25,356 bases of DNA, from positions 1 through 25,356 of the forward strand of contig JAZRTS010000024.1 in assembly GCA_045652135.1 (NCBI GenBank), written 5' to 3'. Below are positions 6,552 to 14,000 of the stretch, in pieces. Source of the DNA: RGIG7213 sp045652135. GTDB lineage: Bacteria; Bacillota; Clostridia; Oscillospirales; CAG-272. Each line of letters begins with the position of its first letter. Within the stretch, counting starts at the first letter, position 1. The notes beneath the pieces were generated by a model, which was given only the letters and a program-made list of their open reading frames with translations, was not told where the DNA came from and did not search any database. Made by a program: the position numbers and the translations under genes.

Positions 6552-7442
6552 ATGACATTGATCGTTATGGCCGCAGGCATGGGTTCACGCTACGGCGGTT
6601 TGAAGCAGATAGACCCTATAGGTCCTTGCGGTGAATTTATCGTTGACTATTCCGTTTATGATGCCGCAAAGGCAGGATTTGACAAGGTCGTATTCGTTAT
6701 CAAAAAGGAAAACGAGGAAATTTTCAGACAGACCGTAGGCTCAAGAATAAAGGGCATCAAGGTTGAGTATGCTTTTCAGGGACTTAATGACTTACCCGAA
6801 GGCTTCACTTGTCCCGATACACGTGTAAAGCCGTGGGGAACAGGTCATGCCGTACTGTGTGCAGAGTGTGTATCAGAGGGCGGATTTGCGGTTATAAATG
6901 CAGATGACTTTTACGGACGTGAATCGTTTGAGCTTCTTGCAAATCACCTTAAAGGTGCAAAGGCAGGTAACTACTGTATGGTCGGCTACAGAGTTGAAAA
7001 TACGGTTACCGAGAACGGCACTGTATCAAGGGGCGTTTGCGAGGTTGAAAACGGAAAGCTCGCAGACGTTGTCGAAAGAAGCAAGATACAGAAGACGGAA
7101 AACGGCATAGAATATCTTGACGAAGAAACAAATAAGTGGATACCGCTTGCAAACGACACACCCGTGTCAATGAACTGCTGGGCATTCACACCCGATTTTT
7201 ACGCAGAACTTAAAAACGCTTTTGTTGAATTCCTGAAGGAAAACATAAACACGGAGAAAAAGGAACTTTTCCTGCCTTTCGTTGTTCAGGCGATGATGAA
7301 GCGAGGCGATTGTACGGTTGACGTTGTTACAACTCCGTCAAAGTGGTACGGTGTTACATATAAAGAGGATAGAGAAGGCGTTGTCGAGTCTATCCGTAAA
7401 ATGACCGAAAACGGCACATATCCCGAAAATCTTTGGGGTTAA
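6552..7442 (+). CDS. Sugar-phosphate nucleotidyltransferase family protein
   Basis: A 296-residue GT-A-fold nucleotidyltransferase that should join a sugar-1-phosphate to an NTP, giving an NDP-sugar and pyrophosphate. The pyrophosphorylase loop AAGMGSRYGGLKQ (7-19) follows the G-x-G-x-R-x(n)-K pattern. WGTGHAVLCA (95-104) resembles the base/sugar contact, and NADDFYG (116-122) supplies the metal-binding acidic residues. It does not look like classical GalU or RmlA in detail, and the substrate cannot be read from sequence. It begins 24 nt after guaB with Shine-Dalgarno AAGGAAG and is followed by galE, so a UDP-sugar role is plausible but inferred. Confidence 0.85.
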   Translation: MTLIVMAAGMGSRYGGLKQIDPIGPCGEFIVDYSVYDAAKAGFDKVVFVIKKENEEIFRQTVGSRIKGIKVEYAFQGLNDLPEGFTCPDTRVKPWGTGHAVLCAECVSEGGFAVINADDFYGRESFELLANHLKGAKAGNYCMVGYRVENTVTENGTVSRGVCEVENGKLADVVERSKIQKTENGIEYLDEETNKWIPLANDTPVSMNCWAFTPDFYAELKNAFVEFLKENINTEKKELFLPFVVQAMMKRGDCTVDVVTTPSKWYGVTYKEDREGVVESIRKMTENGTYPENLWG

Positions 7443-7449
7443 TAAAGAT

Positions 7450-7485
7450 CGGGGTTGATAATTTTATCAACTCCGAATATTTTTG
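7450..7485 (+). terminator. Hairpin with short T tract between nucleotidyltransferase gene and galE
   Basis: An 11-bp stem (7450-7460 with 7465-7475, one G-U pair) with a 4-nt loop is followed by AATATTTTTG. This could be a weak terminator or attenuator that lets part of the transcript continue into galE. No clear promoter is seen between it and galE. Confidence 0.5.
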
Positions 7486-7506
7486 AAAGAAACGGTGGTT
7501 TGATTT

Positions 7507-8520
7507 ATGGCAGTTCTTGTAACGGGCGGAACAGGTTTTATCGGTTCTCATACTTGTATTGAGCTTTTGAATGCGGGAGAGGAAATTGTTATTGCCGATA
7601 ATTTTTCCAACAGTAAACCTGAGGTTCTGAACAGACTTAAAAAAATAACGGGTAAGGACATTGCTTTTAAAAAGGTTGACCTTTGCGATGAGGTTGAAAC
7701 CGAAAAGCTCTTTACCGAATATAAGATAGACGAGGTCATTCATTTTGCAGGCTATAAGGCTGTAGGCGAAAGCGTTGCTGAGCCTCTTATGTACTATGAA
7801 AACAACCTCGGCTCAACGTTCAATATTATAAAAATGATGAAGAAATACGGATGCAAGAGGATAGTATTTTCATCCTCGGCAACCGTGTACGGCATACCCG
7901 AAACAGTGCCGATAAAAGAGGATTTTCCGATAAGCGCAATAAATCCCTACGGTAGAACAAAGCTGTTTATTGAGGAGATCTTGCGTGACTTGTGTGTGTC
8001 AGATGCTGATTTTTCAGTCGTACTTTTGAGATATTTCAATCCCATCGGTGCGCACGAAAGCGGACTTATCGGAGAAGATCCCAAGGGAATTCCGAATAAC
8101 CTCATGCCGTATATCTGTAAGGTTGCCGCAGGTAAACTTCCCATTCTCAGTGTTTACGGAAATGATTATCCCACACGTGACGGAAGCGGCGTGCGTGACT
8201 ACATTCACGTTGTTGACCTTGCAAAGGGCCACGTTTGCGCACTTGATTATATGCGCAAAAATAAAGGCGCCAAGGCTGTAAACCTCGGCACGGGCAACGG
8301 ATATTCCGTTTTTGAGCTTGTACGTGCATACGAAAAAGCATCGGGTATTACCATTCCGTTCAAGGTGACGGAAAGACGTCCGGGCGATGCGGCTGAATGT
8401 TATGCCGATCCCTCACTTGCAAAAGAGCTTTTAGGCTGGAGTGCCGAATACGGCGTTGACCGTATGTGTGAAGACGTTGCAAGATGGCAGAAGATGAATC
8501 CCGACGGTTACGGCGACTGA
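7507..8520 (+). CDS. galE: UDP-glucose 4-epimerase
   Basis: Interconverts UDP-glucose and UDP-galactose with tightly bound NAD+. It has 337 residues, almost the same as the E. coli enzyme (338). The NAD-binding Rossmann motif GGTGFIGSH is at 7-15. The catalytic Ser lies in FSSSATVYG (121-129) and the Tyr-x-x-x-Lys pair is Y148/K152 in NPYGRTK. The C-terminal substrate-binding segment RRPGDAAECYADP is present. A Shine-Dalgarno-like GGTGG precedes the ATG. It is the last gene of the guaB-side cluster. Its final 13 nt overlap a small ORF on the other strand, and a hairpin terminator lies 165 nt downstream. Confidence 0.97.
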   Translation: MAVLVTGGTGFIGSHTCIELLNAGEEIVIADNFSNSKPEVLNRLKKITGKDIAFKKVDLCDEVETEKLFTEYKIDEVIHFAGYKAVGESVAEPLMYYENNLGSTFNIIKMMKKYGCKRIVFSSSATVYGIPETVPIKEDFPISAINPYGRTKLFIEEILRDLCVSDADFSVVLLRYFNPIGAHESGLIGEDPKGIPNNLMPYICKVAAGKLPILSVYGNDYPTRDGSGVRDYIHVVDLAKGHVCALDYMRKNKGAKAVNLGTGNGYSVFELVRAYEKASGITIPFKVTERRPGDAAECYADPSLAKELLGWSAEYGVDRMCEDVARWQKMNPDGYGD

Positions 8521-8678
8521 TCGCACTCTTTGTTTCCGCAAAGAGACGAGGAAAGGCATTTTGACTCTCCGCTTGACCTATCTTTTTGCACAACAACGCT
8601 GAATCCCAAATTGTCGCAGAATTTTTGGGAAATTTCATATTTGCCCGCATTATCGGGCGGATTTGAACTGAGTCTCAT
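8508..8678 (-). CDS. Small Cys-rich hypothetical protein (56 aa)
   Basis: A short ORF on the minus strand, too small for most gene callers, between the TtcA-like gene and the end of galE. It encodes 56 residues beginning MRLSSNPPDNAGKYEISQKF. Cysteines are at 21, 41, 47 and 52, the last three grouped near the C-terminus (KCLSSSLCGNKECDQSP). ATG follows GGGAGTG by six bases, a good Shine-Dalgarno that is itself the 3' arm of the terminator hairpin at 8685-8721. It could be read through from the pyr operon if the hairpin terminates inefficiently in that direction. I do not recognise a family. The Cys cluster could bind metal or form disulfides. Reality as a gene is uncertain; the amino-acid composition and start signals favour it. 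Confidence 0.42.
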   Translation of the reverse strand: MRLSSNPPDNAGKYEISQKFCDNLGFSVVVQKDRSSGESKCLSSSLCGNKECDQSP

Positions 8679-8684
8679 AAAAAT

Positions 8685-8721
8685 CACTCCCGATGATAGT
8701 TTTTCCTCGGGAGTGTTTTTT
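8685..8721. terminator. Intrinsic terminator between convergent galE and TtcA-like genes
   Basis: A 9-bp stem CACTCCCGA/TCGGGAGTG (8685-8693 with 8707-8715) is followed on the plus strand by six T, a textbook terminator for galE. On the minus strand the same stem is followed by ATTTTT, so it may also act on the pyr-side transcript, though less well. The 164 nt between galE and this hairpin carry the small minus-strand ORF and a short 7-bp hairpin at 8526-8545. Confidence 0.82.
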
Positions 8722-9412
8722 ATTCATTTGATTTATTCTGAATTGCGTGCAAAATACGGTGGTTTGTGCCTCTGTTTATTTTGTCTGATCGCTCTATCAT
8801 TTCTTTCACCGTTTGACGGTGTGTTTTTTTGTCAAACGGACAAAGACTTTTGCAAACGGGAAGTGAAAGTGTTTTTACAAGCTGTGCGGTATACCTTTCC
8901 GGGAGAGTGAAAAACGGTCTTATTATGCGGATATTTTCATATTCGGTAACCGGCAGAAAGGTTTCAGCAAGTCCGCAGAAAAGTATGTTCATGAGTGCCG
9001 TCTGCGCCGCATCGTCCTCTGTGTGCGCAAGTGCTATCGACTGACAGCCAAGCTCAGTTGCTGTGTCGCATAAAATTCTTCTTCTCATTTTAGCGCAAAC
9101 AGCACACGGATCGTCTGCGTTTTTGATTATCGAAAATATATCCGTTTTGACTGTCTTGTATTCCACACCGAGTTCTTTACAAAAATCATCCATTTTGTCA
9201 AAACTGCCTTCGCCAAAACCGTTGTCAACGCTCACGGCACATACTTCAAACGGTATGGGGTAAAATCCCGACAGCTTTTTGAGTGCATAAAGAAGTGAAA
9301 CAGAGTCTTTACCACCTGATAACCCCACGGCAATTTTGTCGTGGGGCTTTATCATTTCTTCATTTTGTATGCACGAACGTGTTTTGCTTAAAACAAGCCG
9401 TAAAATGTCCAT
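8720..9412 (-). CDS. TtcA-like PP-loop ATPase (probable tRNA thiolation enzyme)
   Basis: A 230-residue N-type ATP pyrophosphatase. The PP-loop SGGKDS is at 32-37. CAVC (Cys103/Cys106) lies in the middle of the chain, and LPVCKSLCPF (Cys187, Cys191) near the C-terminus. TtcA proteins adenylate a tRNA base and thiolate it, with an Fe-S cluster held by a CxxC plus a later Cys, so these are candidate ligands. It is shorter than E. coli TtcA (311), as in many clostridial relatives. The segment AHTEDDAAQTALMN corresponds to the conserved HxxDDxxET/LLN block. The ATG follows the pyrE stop by two bases with a poor Shine-Dalgarno, so translation is probably coupled to pyrE. Whether the target is tRNA C32 is unproven. 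Confidence 0.82.
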   Translation of the reverse strand: MDILRLVLSKTRSCIQNEEMIKPHDKIAVGLSGGKDSVSLLYALKKLSGFYPIPFEVCAVSVDNGFGEGSFDKMDDFCKELGVEYKTVKTDIFSIIKNADDPCAVCAKMRRRILCDTATELGCQSIALAHTEDDAAQTALMNILFCGLAETFLPVTEYENIRIIRPFFTLPERYTAQLVKTLSLPVCKSLCPFDKKTHRQTVKEMIERSDKINRGTNHRILHAIQNKSNE

Positions 9413-9414
9413 TA

Positions 9415-10047
9415 TCAGCCGTTTATCCAGGATTCGTCGGAGGGATTGTTTCTGAATTTTATAAGTCTTTCACGGTCCTCTGTCTTGATGTATCCTTCCT
9501 TTGCGGCTGTGTCAACAACAGCGTCAAAGTCTGTGAGAGATACGTTTTTAACGTCTGCTTCTGCAAGACGGTCAAGACCTTTCTTCATTCCGTATGTGAA
9601 GATGCTGGCAATACCAAGCACTTCCGCACCTGCTTCACGAAGAACGTTTACAACCTCAATTACGCTTCCGCCTGTTGAGATAAGGTCTTCAACAACAACG
9701 ACCTTCTGACCTTTTTCGAGTCTGCCTTCGATCTGGTTGCCGCGTCCGTGGTCTTTTGCGCCCGAACGAACGTAGCCCATGGGCAGTCCCATAATGTGTC
9801 CGCAGATAGCGGCGTGCGCAATACCTGCCGTGCTTGTGCCGAAAAGCGCTTCGCATTCGGGATATTCACGCTTTATAACCTCAACAAGACCGTTTTCAAC
9901 GTCGTTGCGCACTTCAGGTGCTGTAAGTGTAAGTCTGTTGTCGCAGTAAATGGGGCTTTTGATTCCGCTTGCCCACGTAAACGGCTCCTCGGGACGGAGA
10001 AAAACTGCTTTTATTGAAAGTAAATCCTTTGCTATAAGTTCCTTCAT
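9415..10047 (-). CDS. pyrE: Orotate phosphoribosyltransferase
   Basis: Joins orotate to PRPP to give OMP, step five of UMP synthesis. It has 210 residues, normal length. The PRPP-binding motif VVVVEDLISTGGSV is at 116-129. The N-terminal FTWASGIKSPIYCDNR block and the flexible RSGAKDHGRGNQIEG loop (94-108) carry the lysine and arginine residues typical of OPRTase. A Shine-Dalgarno (AGAGGT) precedes the ATG, which follows pyrF by 14 nt. It belongs to the leftward pyrC-K-D-F-E operon. Confidence 0.97.
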   Translation of the reverse strand: MKELIAKDLLSIKAVFLRPEEPFTWASGIKSPIYCDNRLTLTAPEVRNDVENGLVEVIKREYPECEALFGTSTAGIAHAAICGHIMGLPMGYVRSGAKDHGRGNQIEGRLEKGQKVVVVEDLISTGGSVIEVVNVLREAGAEVLGIASIFTYGMKKGLDRLAEADVKNVSLTDFDAVVDTAAKEGYIKTEDRERLIKFRNNPSDESWING

Positions 10048-10061
10048 TTTAAATACCTCTC

Positions 10062-10760
10062 TTATTTAACGAATTGCTCTATACATTCAATATATTTTGC
10101 AAGCGGATCGTCTGCGGCTGTTATGGGTCTGCCGACAACGATGTAATCGCTTCCGAGCTCATTTGCCTTCGCGGGTGTGGTTATTCTTACCTGGTCGCCC
10201 ACCTCACCGTCAGCAAAACGGATGCCGGGTGTTACCGTCAAAAATGACTTTCCGCACGCGGATTTAACCTCGGGAACTTCAAGGGGTGAGCAAACAACGC
10301 CGTCAAGACCTGAATCACACGCCGTTTTTGCGTAGCTCATAACGACCTCTTTAAGCGGTTTTTCAATGAGAAGCTCATTTCTCATACGCTCCTCGCTTGT
10401 TGAAGTGAGCTGTGTTACCGCAATAAGAAGCGGACGGCTTCCGTCAGCACGTGTAAGACCTTCAAGGGCATACTTCATCATTTCGCTTCCGCCTGCGGCA
10501 TGCAGATTGCATATATCAACATCAAGCTTTGAAAGGGAAGCCATTGCCTTTTTGACCGTGTTCGGAATATCGTGAAGCTTAAGGTCAAGGAAAACCTTGT
10601 AGCCACGGTTTTTGATTTCATAAACTATCTGCGGACCTTCCGCATAAAACAGCTCCATGCCTATTTTGAAGTACGGTGAATAGCCTTTAAAATGCGATAT
10701 AAAATCAACGGTCTTTTCTTTGCTCGGAAAATCGCAGGCAATAATTACATCACGTCCCAT
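10062..10760 (-). CDS. pyrF: Orotidine-5'-phosphate decarboxylase
   Basis: Decarboxylates OMP to UMP, the last step of the pathway. It has 232 residues, the usual size of the bacterial single-domain TIM barrel. The catalytic array DLKLHDIPNT (59-68) supplies Asp59, Lys61 and Asp64, and Lys32 in FKIGMEL completes the Lys-Asp-Lys-Asp network. TPGIRF and the phosphate-binding VVGRPI segment are present. The ATG shares one base with the pyrD stop (TAATG), a tightly coupled arrangement. Confidence 0.97.
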   Translation of the reverse strand: MGRDVIIACDFPSKEKTVDFISHFKGYSPYFKIGMELFYAEGPQIVYEIKNRGYKVFLDLKLHDIPNTVKKAMASLSKLDVDICNLHAAGGSEMMKYALEGLTRADGSRPLLIAVTQLTSTSEERMRNELLIEKPLKEVVMSYAKTACDSGLDGVVCSPLEVPEVKSACGKSFLTVTPGIRFADGEVGDQVRITTPAKANELGSDYIVVGRPITAADDPLAKYIECIEQFVK

Positions 10761-11671
10761 TATTTACACACTCCTATAATATCACTTATTTTTTCATATC
10801 CGAGCTTTGTAATAAGCCCGTCAAGTTCTTCAATAATTTCCTTGCAAGCGTAAGGGTTTACAAGGTTTGCCGCACCTACCTGAACAGCACTTGCTCCTGC
10901 CATCATCATTTCGACAACATCGGAGGCGCTTGATACACCGCCCATACCGATAACGGGAACGGATACGGCGTTTGCCACCTGATAGACCATGCGAAGCGCA
11001 AGAGGGAACACGGCAGGGCCTGACATACCGCCCATTTTACGTCCTAAAACAGGCTTGCCTGTTTTTATGTTTATTCTCATTCCCTGAACGGTGTTTATAA
11101 GGGAAAGACCGTCAGCGCCCGCATTTTCACACGCTTTTGCAATAGTTACGATGTCGGTGACATTCGGCGTCAGCTTTATGACTATCGGCTTCGTTGTCAC
11201 TTCCTTTACACGGGCGGTCACCTCTGCGGCAACCGCGGGATCGGTTCCGAAAGCCATACCGCCGCCGTGAATGTTGGGGCAGGATATATTAACTTCGATA
11301 ATACCTACTTGCTCCTCTTTGTCGATAAGGGAGGCGACATATACGTAGTCTTCAATCTTGTCACCGCTTATGTTTGCGATAACCTTTTTGTTAAAATACT
11401 TTTTCATTTCGGGAAGCTCGTGTTCGATAACACGGTGTATACCGGGATTTTGCAGTCCCACGGAGTTGAGCATACCCGAATAGCACTCTGCAATTCTCGG
11501 CTGTTCGTTTCCGTCCTTAGGGTATCTTGTTGTACCCTTGAATGAAAACGAGCCAAGTATATTTATATCATAATATTCAGAAAATTCCTTGCCGTATCCG
11601 AAGCATCCGCTTGCGGGAATTACGGGATTATCGAGAGTAAGACCGCATAATTTAACGCTTAAATCTGCCAT
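10760..11671 (-). CDS. pyrD: Dihydroorotate dehydrogenase, class 1B catalytic subunit
   Basis: FMN subunit that oxidises dihydroorotate to orotate and passes electrons to PyrK and then NAD+. It has 303 residues. Class 1 is shown by the active-site Cys131 in EVNISCPNIHGGG, where class 2 enzymes have Ser, and by the lack of a membrane-anchoring N-terminal extension. The class 1B assignment rests on the adjoining pyrK, whose last 13 nt overlap its start. The FMN phosphate loop GMGGVSSASDVVEMMMAGA is visible near the C-terminus. Confidence 0.97.
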   Translation of the reverse strand: MADLSVKLCGLTLDNPVIPASGCFGYGKEFSEYYDINILGSFSFKGTTRYPKDGNEQPRIAECYSGMLNSVGLQNPGIHRVIEHELPEMKKYFNKKVIANISGDKIEDYVYVASLIDKEEQVGIIEVNISCPNIHGGGMAFGTDPAVAAEVTARVKEVTTKPIVIKLTPNVTDIVTIAKACENAGADGLSLINTVQGMRINIKTGKPVLGRKMGGMSGPAVFPLALRMVYQVANAVSVPVIGMGGVSSASDVVEMMMAGASAVQVGAANLVNPYACKEIIEELDGLITKLGYEKISDIIGVCK

Positions 11672-12387
11672 ACTATCTCCTCCTTCTTAAATACGGGGCC
11701 TTCCTTGCACACACGCTTCATTCCGTTCTTTGTCGGAATGGAACAGCCCATACAAGCACCGAAGCCACATCCCATTCTTGCCTCAAATGAATATTCACCG
11801 TCAACACCCGAACGGTCGAAAAGCGCTTTAAGCATCGGAAGCGGACCGCAAGAGTATGTATAATCGTATGTGTGAGCATTAAGTGCATCTGTCACAAATC
11901 CTTTTGTGCCGTAGCTTCCGTCGGCTGTCGTTACCGTTACCTTTACACCGAGGGCTTCAAATTCATTTTTGTAAAAAACATCGTTTTTTGTGTTGAAGCC
12001 GAGAATAACCGACGGTGTCACACCTTTTTCAATGAGCCTTTTGCAAAGCATATAAAGCGGAGGAACACCGACACCGCCGCCTACAAGAAGCGGAGCTTTT
12101 GTATCAGCATCAACATTGAAGCCGTTGCCGAGCCCTGTAAGCACATCAAGCCTGACACCGCTTTCGTACTTGCACATAGCATCTGTTCCTACACCGACGA
12201 CCTTGTAAATAAGTGTCAGCGTGTCGCCTGTAACGTCGCACACGGATATCGGACGGCGGAGGTAAAGACCGGGAAGCTCAAGCTCCACAAATCCGCCGGG
12301 GGATACTATCTTCGATGTGTCACCGACAAGCGTCATACGGTACACATCGTTTGCGATCTTTTCATTCGTTTTGACCGTGAATATCAT
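11659..12387 (-). CDS. pyrK: Dihydroorotate dehydrogenase electron-transfer subunit
   Basis: FAD and [2Fe-2S] subunit of 242 residues that links PyrD to NAD+. The FAD-binding motif RRPISV is at 44-49, GGGVGVPPLY (103-112) lies in the nucleotide-binding domain, and the C-terminal [2Fe-2S] cluster has Cys207, Cys212, Cys215 and Cys227 (CGFGACMGC...C). All four ligands are present. It overlaps pyrD by 13 nt and begins downstream of an internal promoter that overlaps the pyrC stop. Confidence 0.96.
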   Translation of the reverse strand: MIFTVKTNEKIANDVYRMTLVGDTSKIVSPGGFVELELPGLYLRRPISVCDVTGDTLTLIYKVVGVGTDAMCKYESGVRLDVLTGLGNGFNVDADTKAPLLVGGGVGVPPLYMLCKRLIEKGVTPSVILGFNTKNDVFYKNEFEALGVKVTVTTADGSYGTKGFVTDALNAHTYDYTYSCGPLPMLKALFDRSGVDGEYSFEARMGCGFGACMGCSIPTKNGMKRVCKEGPVFKKEEIVWQI

Positions 12388-12418
12388 CGTAAACCTCGGA
12401 AATTAATGTATTTATAAA

Positions 12419-12447
12419 ATTATATAACAAAATCCTGCTTTATTCAA
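12419..12447 (-). promoter_or_regulatory. Internal sigma-A promoter ahead of pyrK
   Basis: On the minus strand TTGAAT (12442-12447) and TATAAT (12419-12424) are spaced by 17 nt. The -35 overlaps the pyrC stop codon (12444-12446). The predicted leader to pyrK is about 25 nt, with no room for a PyrR-type attenuator. Confidence 0.65.
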
Positions 12448-13601
12448 GTATTATCGGAAATTTTTTCTTCCCATACTGTTTTGCCGTTGTATACGGTCAG
12501 TATGTTTTTGCCGTATACTTTCATGCCGTCAAACGGTGTTGCTTTGCCCATAGATATAAATTTTGATGAATCTATCGTGTATTCGGCATCAAGGTCAATG
12601 ACGGAGTAATTTTTGTCATCAAGCTTAATTCCGAGTATCTTTTTGGGTTTGACCGCCATAAGCTCAATAAGCTTTTCAAGGGTGATAACACCTTTTTTGA
12701 CAAGAAACGTGTAAAGTACGGGAAAGGCTGTTTCAAGTCCCGTGATACCCATGGCACTGCCTTTAAGTCCCTTTGACTTTTCATCTGATGAATGAGGTGC
12801 GTGGTCTGTTGCGATAACGTCTATCGTGCCGTCGATAATCCCCTCGATAAGAGCATTTTTGTCGTTTTCCGAACGCAAAGGCGGATTCATCTTGTATCTG
12901 CCTTCGTCTTTAAGGTCGGAGTCGCAAAGTGTAAGATAATGCGGTCCCGTTTCGCACGTTACGGGAAGACCGTCGGCTTTGGCACGTCTTACAAGCTCAA
13001 CGCTTTCTTTGGCTGAAATGTGGCAAACGTGATACCTACAGCCTGTTTTTTTGACAAGAGAGATGTCACGCTCGATCATTTCATATTCACTTGCGGAGCA
13101 AATGCCGAGGTGTCCGTGTGCTCTTGCATATTCACCGTCGTGTATGTAACCGCCGTTTAAAAGTGAATTGACCTCACAGTGTGCGGCGAATATTCCGCCG
13201 ACTGAAGCGCATTTTTCCATCGCTTCTTTTACAACGCCGTCGTTTTGTACACCCGATCCGTCATCGGAAAAAAGACGGGTGTATTTAACCATTTCATCAA
13301 AATCAACCGTTTTTTCGCCAAGTCTTTTTTCTGTGATACAGCTGTACGGTATAACACCTATAACGCCATCTTTTTTTATAATATCAAGCTGTTCTCCTAT
13401 GTTTTTTGCACTGTCAGGCGCAGGGGAAAGATTAGGCATTGTGCAAACGTGGGTGTAACCTGCGGATGCTGCCGCGAGGCTTCCCGTTTTTATGGTTTCT
13501 TTATAAGAAAATCCGGGCTCTCTGAAATGCACGTGCAAATCTGCAAAGCCCGGAGTGGTTATTAAATTTCTACCGTTAGAAACGAATTTTTCGAACTTCA
13601 T
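12444..13601 (-). CDS. pyrC: Dihydroorotase (type I)
   Basis: Zinc amidohydrolase that cyclises carbamoyl-aspartate to dihydroorotate, step three of UMP synthesis. From the chosen ATG it has 385 residues. The metal-binding DLHVHFREPG is at 21-30 (His23, His25, Arg27). The region FSDDGSGVQN (111-120), later His residues in AAHCEV and YHVCHIS, and ATDHAPHS (264-271) complete the active site. This fits the type I family of Gram-positive bacteria. An ATG at 13637 is also open in frame, but it lies on top of the promoter -10 region and has no Shine-Dalgarno, whereas the ATG at 13601 follows TGAGGT at 13609-13614. First gene of the pyr operon; carA/carB and pyrB are not in the window. Confidence 0.95.
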   Translation of the reverse strand: MKFEKFVSNGRNLITTPGFADLHVHFREPGFSYKETIKTGSLAAASAGYTHVCTMPNLSPAPDSAKNIGEQLDIIKKDGVIGVIPYSCITEKRLGEKTVDFDEMVKYTRLFSDDGSGVQNDGVVKEAMEKCASVGGIFAAHCEVNSLLNGGYIHDGEYARAHGHLGICSASEYEMIERDISLVKKTGCRYHVCHISAKESVELVRRAKADGLPVTCETGPHYLTLCDSDLKDEGRYKMNPPLRSENDKNALIEGIIDGTIDVIATDHAPHSSDEKSKGLKGSAMGITGLETAFPVLYTFLVKKGVITLEKLIELMAVKPKKILGIKLDDKNYSVIDLDAEYTIDSSKFISMGKATPFDGMKVYGKNILTVYNGKTVWEEKISDNT

Positions 13602-13627
13602 ACATATAACCTCATTACGTTTTGTGT

Positions 13628-13656
13628 ATGATACCATTTTGGTGATGTTTTTTCAA
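13628..13656 (-). promoter_or_regulatory. Sigma-A promoter of the pyr operon
   Basis: On the minus strand TTGAAA (13651-13656) and TATCAT (13628-13633) are spaced by 17 nt. Transcription would begin about 20 nt before the pyrC ATG at 13601, leaving no attenuator leader. Confidence 0.72.
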
Positions 13657-13888
13657 TCACAACAAGCAATTATATTGTAAAAATATTTTTAATACATATT
13701 TATAATGCTGATACCGAGCAAGCGGACTGGGGGCGGCAAACGCTCGTCAGGTGCGTAGGCGGTGATTTTACTGTAAAGTGTGATTTTGGTATTTTGATGC
13801 TATCTTAAATAAACTCACAATGGCAAAATTGTGCATCTTGCACAAAAAGGTTTAAAAATTATTGTTAATCATTATCCTGCGTTTTTCC
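13657..13888. other. Intergenic region with a GC-rich island
   Basis: This stretch lies between the divergent pyrC and CHAP genes. It contains a compact GC-rich block at about 13711-13766 set in AT-rich DNA, preceded on the plus strand by TATAAT at 13701-13706 (the -35, TTGTAA at 13676, has a poor 19-nt spacing). A 6-bp hairpin CACAAT/ATTGTG lies at 13816-13833, followed by GTGC/GCAC pairing. No open frame with a start signal is apparent. It might be a small RNA or a degenerate leader element, but I recognise no known class. Confidence 0.35.
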
Positions 13889-13985
13889 TTGACAATTTAA
13901 GCGGAAATATGATACAATAGTGATGGTGAGAGATGTGTATTCATCTCATGCGATATTTTATTTACAATTTGCCACAATGGCAAAA
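13816..13985 (+). repeat. Pair of identical 13-nt direct repeats flanking the CHAP gene promoter
   Basis: CACAATGGCAAAA occurs at 13816-13828 and again at 13973-13985, one copy upstream of the -35 and one in the untranslated leader just before the Shine-Dalgarno. Each copy lies in a different small hairpin (CACAAT/ATTGTG and TTTGCC/GGCAAA). They could be paired operator sites or chance. Confidence 0.4.
13889..13918 (+). promoter_or_regulatory. Sigma-A promoter of the CHAP-dockerin gene
   Basis: Exact TTGACA (13889-13894), 18-nt spacer, TACAAT (13913-13918). The roughly 75-nt leader holds two small hairpins (GAGATG/CATCTC and TTTGCC/GGCAAA). Confidence 0.8.
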
Positions 13986-14000
13986 GAAAGGTAGAAAATA

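Noticed and set aside
8530..8910. 126-codon open frame on the plus strand after galE
   Set aside because: It crosses the galE terminator and the end of the TtcA-like gene in antisense, has no Shine-Dalgarno, and its first part is the complement of the more protein-like small ORF at 8508-8678.
13602..13637. Upstream ATG of pyrC at 13637 as the true start
   Set aside because: The ATG lies within the -10/-35 spacer of the promoter and has no Shine-Dalgarno; the ATG at 13601 has TGAGGT at proper spacing and begins the conserved protein.
13690..13790. ydaO-type c-di-AMP riboswitch upstream of the CHAP gene
   Set aside because: Only a short 3'-end-like string resembles the class. The conserved GGGGAACC and GGGUGAAU core blocks and a 5' half of suitable length are missing, and the upstream DNA is the pyrC promoter region.
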